Source: a bacterium (GTDB lineage Bacteria > Desulfobacterota > Anaeroferrophillalia > Anaeroferrophillales > Tharpellaceae). Taken from it: 7,650 bases of DNA. Made by a program: the position numbers and the translations under genes. Each line of letters begins with the position of its first letter. Position 1 is the stretch's first letter. Below are positions 6,810 through 7,650 of this stretch, piece after piece. The DNA is taken from the NCBI GenBank assembly GCA_029935295.1, contig JAOZKP010000133.1, positions 1 to 7,650 of the forward strand, written 5' to 3'. The notes under the pieces were generated by a model. The model saw only the letters and a list, made by a program, of their open reading frames with translations. It did no database searches and had not been told where the DNA came from.

Positions 6810-7304
6810 ATGAAACAAGCAATCAAATTCAGTTTATCACTGCTGCTGTTATTATTCTTATCAGCCTGCGCACCATCAGCTGAAAAACAGCAGGATCTGA
6901 CTTCACTGTTACCGGAAAGTATTGGCAAATGGCAACGGGTTAAGTTGGTTAGCGGTACCGCCGCTCTGGAAAAAATCAACCACCTGCACGGCAAGAATAT
7001 AACTGTTGAAGCTGGGGCCATCGCTAACTATCAGATGGCCGGACAAGGCCTGGCCATGGTCTGGATATCGCGCAGTAAAACCCCTGCCCTGACTCAGGAG
7101 CAGGCTGAAGTCATGGCGGATAAAATGGTGAACAATCCCCGTTCACCATTCCACGATCCGGAGACCTTAAACATTAACAAAATTAAAGTTTATAAGTTTC
7201 TGGGGATGGGGCAGGTACACTATATCTTTTGCCGGGAAAGGCTGGCTTACTGGATTTCTTCTCCGCCGGCGGCGGGAGAAAAACTACTGCTACATTTTTT
7301 ATAG
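6810..7304 (+). CDS. Small lipoprotein of unknown function
   Basis: A 164-residue protein with a lipoprotein signal peptide: K2 and K6, a leucine-rich core (8-17), and lipobox LSAC with the lipidated C20. The next residues are A21 and P22, with no Asp at +2, so the Lol rule predicts outer-membrane sorting. The mature part (about 145 residues) has no domain I can name with confidence. It reads WQRVKLVSGTAALEKINHL, then LHGKNITVEAGAIANYQM, an alternating hydrophobic strand AMVWISRSK, a helical section about 95-110, and a strand-rich C-terminus with GMGQVHYIFCRERLAYWIS. This faintly recalls DUF6599-like proteins of Desulfobacterota, an impression from memory and not a search. AGAAGG (6795-6800) lies 9 bases before the ATG and overlaps the cyclase stop region. 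The tight spacing implies co-transcription with the cyclase and perhaps a role in its periplasmic signal input (inference). Confidence 0.82.
   Translation: MKQAIKFSLSLLLLLFLSACAPSAEKQQDLTSLLPESIGKWQRVKLVSGTAALEKINHLHGKNITVEAGAIANYQMAGQGLAMVWISRSKTPALTQEQAEVMADKMVNNPRSPFHDPETLNINKIKVYKFLGMGQVHYIFCRERLAYWISSPPAAGEKLLLHFL
7259..7280 (+). other. GC-rich hairpin inside the 3' end of the lipoprotein gene
   Basis: CCGCC (7263-7267) and GGCGG (7271-7275) pair around a GGC loop. The stem extends by four A/T-C/G pairs past one bulged G (7276). It encodes SSPPAAGE near the C-terminus, and a T6 run (7295-7300) follows after about 14 bases. The T-run is too far for a classical intrinsic terminator, but the stem could stabilise the mRNA 3' end or slow polymerase. 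It could equally be chance from alanine and proline codons. Confidence 0.3.
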
Positions 7305-7331
7305 GTTGAAGTCTCACGAATAACCATTCTG

Positions 7332-7361
7332 CTGCCAGAAGAACTGGGGACAGATTTTTTT
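7332..7361 (+). terminator. Candidate terminator of the cyclase-lipoprotein operon
   Basis: CCAG (7335-7338) pairs with CTGG (7344-7347) around AAGAA. CTG (7332-7334) pairs with CAG (7351-7353) past a GGA bulge. A run of seven T (7355-7361) follows one base later, then more T-rich sequence. Position, 28 bases after the lipoprotein stop and before the next gene's SD, suits an intrinsic terminator. The stem is short and bulged, so strength is uncertain. It overlaps the TGGGGACAG motif, which may be the real identity of this sequence. Confidence 0.38.
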
Positions 7362-7370
7362 ATTTTCCCC
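7344..7370. repeat. TGGGGACAG motif ending in TTTTCCCC, possible REP-like repeat
   Basis: GGGGA (7346-7350) and TCCCC (7366-7370) form an inverted repeat around an interior T-rich segment. From memory, TGGGGACAG motifs of this form recur as dispersed repeats in many proteobacterial genomes, often near IS200-like REP-associated transposases. Only one copy is in this window and no transposase is present, so the assignment is tentative. Confidence 0.25.
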
Positions 7371-7403
7371 GCACCCCTCTTAAGTATACCTTATGGAGAC
7401 AAT

Positions 7404-7650
7404 ATGGAAAAGATACGGTTTGATAATAGAGTAGCCATTGTAACAGGTGCAGGAGAAGGGATTGGAAAAGAGTATGCCATGGATCTCGCAAAACGGGGGG
7501 CCATGGTAGTAGTCAATGATATCGGTACGCATCAAAAAAAGGGTAAAACAGCTGATCTCGTGGTTGAGAGCATTAAAGAACTGGGTGGGCAGGCGGTTGC
7601 AAATTATGATTCCGTAGCGACCATGGCCGGTGGCAGAAATATTGTTGCTA
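7404..7650 (+). CDS. Short-chain dehydrogenase/reductase, 5' part (runs off the window)
   Basis: The first 82 codons of an open frame that continues past the window end. The product starts MEKIRFDNRVAIVTG. It has the SDR cofactor motif TGxxxGIG (T14, G15, G19, G21) on the first Rossmann turn, and VVVNDIG with D39 at the end of the second strand, where an acidic residue usually marks NAD(H) preference. The NDIG, AVANYDSV and GG spacing resembles the SDR half of peroxisomal multifunctional enzyme type 2 (HSD17B4) and bacterial (3R)-hydroxyacyl-CoA dehydrogenases, so a role in acyl-CoA or fatty acid oxidation is possible. The catalytic Ser-Tyr-Lys lies beyond the window and cannot be checked. 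GGAG (7395-7398) is 5 bases before ATG 7404. It is same-strand as the operon upstream but probably separated from it by the terminator-like sequence; a TATACC at 7385-7390 could be a weak -10. Confidence 0.88.
   Translation, partial: MEKIRFDNRVAIVTGAGEGIGKEYAMDLAKRGAMVVVNDIGTHQKKGKTADLVVESIKELGGQAVANYDSVATMAGGRNIVA

Overview
The window holds four complete genes and the start of a fifth. The organism looks like a Gram-negative, probably a Desulfobacterota (delta-proteobacterial) relative. The reasons are an outer-membrane-type lipoprotein, a long Cache/PAS hybrid histidine kinase of a style common in that group, and moderate GC with very AT-rich intergenic DNA. This assignment is an inference from protein style; no marker gene is present.

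Layout. (1) 105-1490 (+) encodes a dihydrolipoamide-dehydrogenase-like flavoprotein with an intact redox disulfide and His/Glu dyad, behind a good sigma70-type promoter. (2) 1492-4707 (-) encodes a 1071-residue membrane hybrid histidine kinase (tandem Cache sensor, two PAS domains, HisKA, HATPase, C-terminal receiver). It converges on gene 1 with one base between the stop codons. (3) 4708-5166 is an AT-rich divergent intergenic region with candidate promoters on both strands, a long imperfect hairpin that neither flanking gene obviously needs, and a small hairpin around the next gene's Shine-Dalgarno. (4) 5167-6795 (+) encodes a membrane diguanylate cyclase with a periplasmic double-Cache-like sensor, an intact GGDEF active site and an intact RxxD inhibitory site. 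(5) 6810-7304 (+) encodes a small lipoprotein of unknown function, 14 bases downstream and very probably co-transcribed with the cyclase. (6) After a terminator-like stretch with a TGGGGACAG motif, 7404-7650 (+) is the 5' end of a short-chain dehydrogenase that runs off the window.

How they fit together. The centre of the window is a signalling locus: a Cache-sensing hybrid kinase and a Cache-sensing c-di-GMP synthase transcribed divergently, the second coupled to an envelope lipoprotein. The cyclase-lipoprotein pair recalls, in logic only, systems where an envelope lipoprotein modulates a membrane cyclase. The two flanking redox enzymes look like ordinary metabolic genes with no visible link to the signalling genes. 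I see no RNA genes, CRISPR array, complete mobile element or defence system. The least explained DNA is the 5055-5108 hairpin and the lipoprotein.
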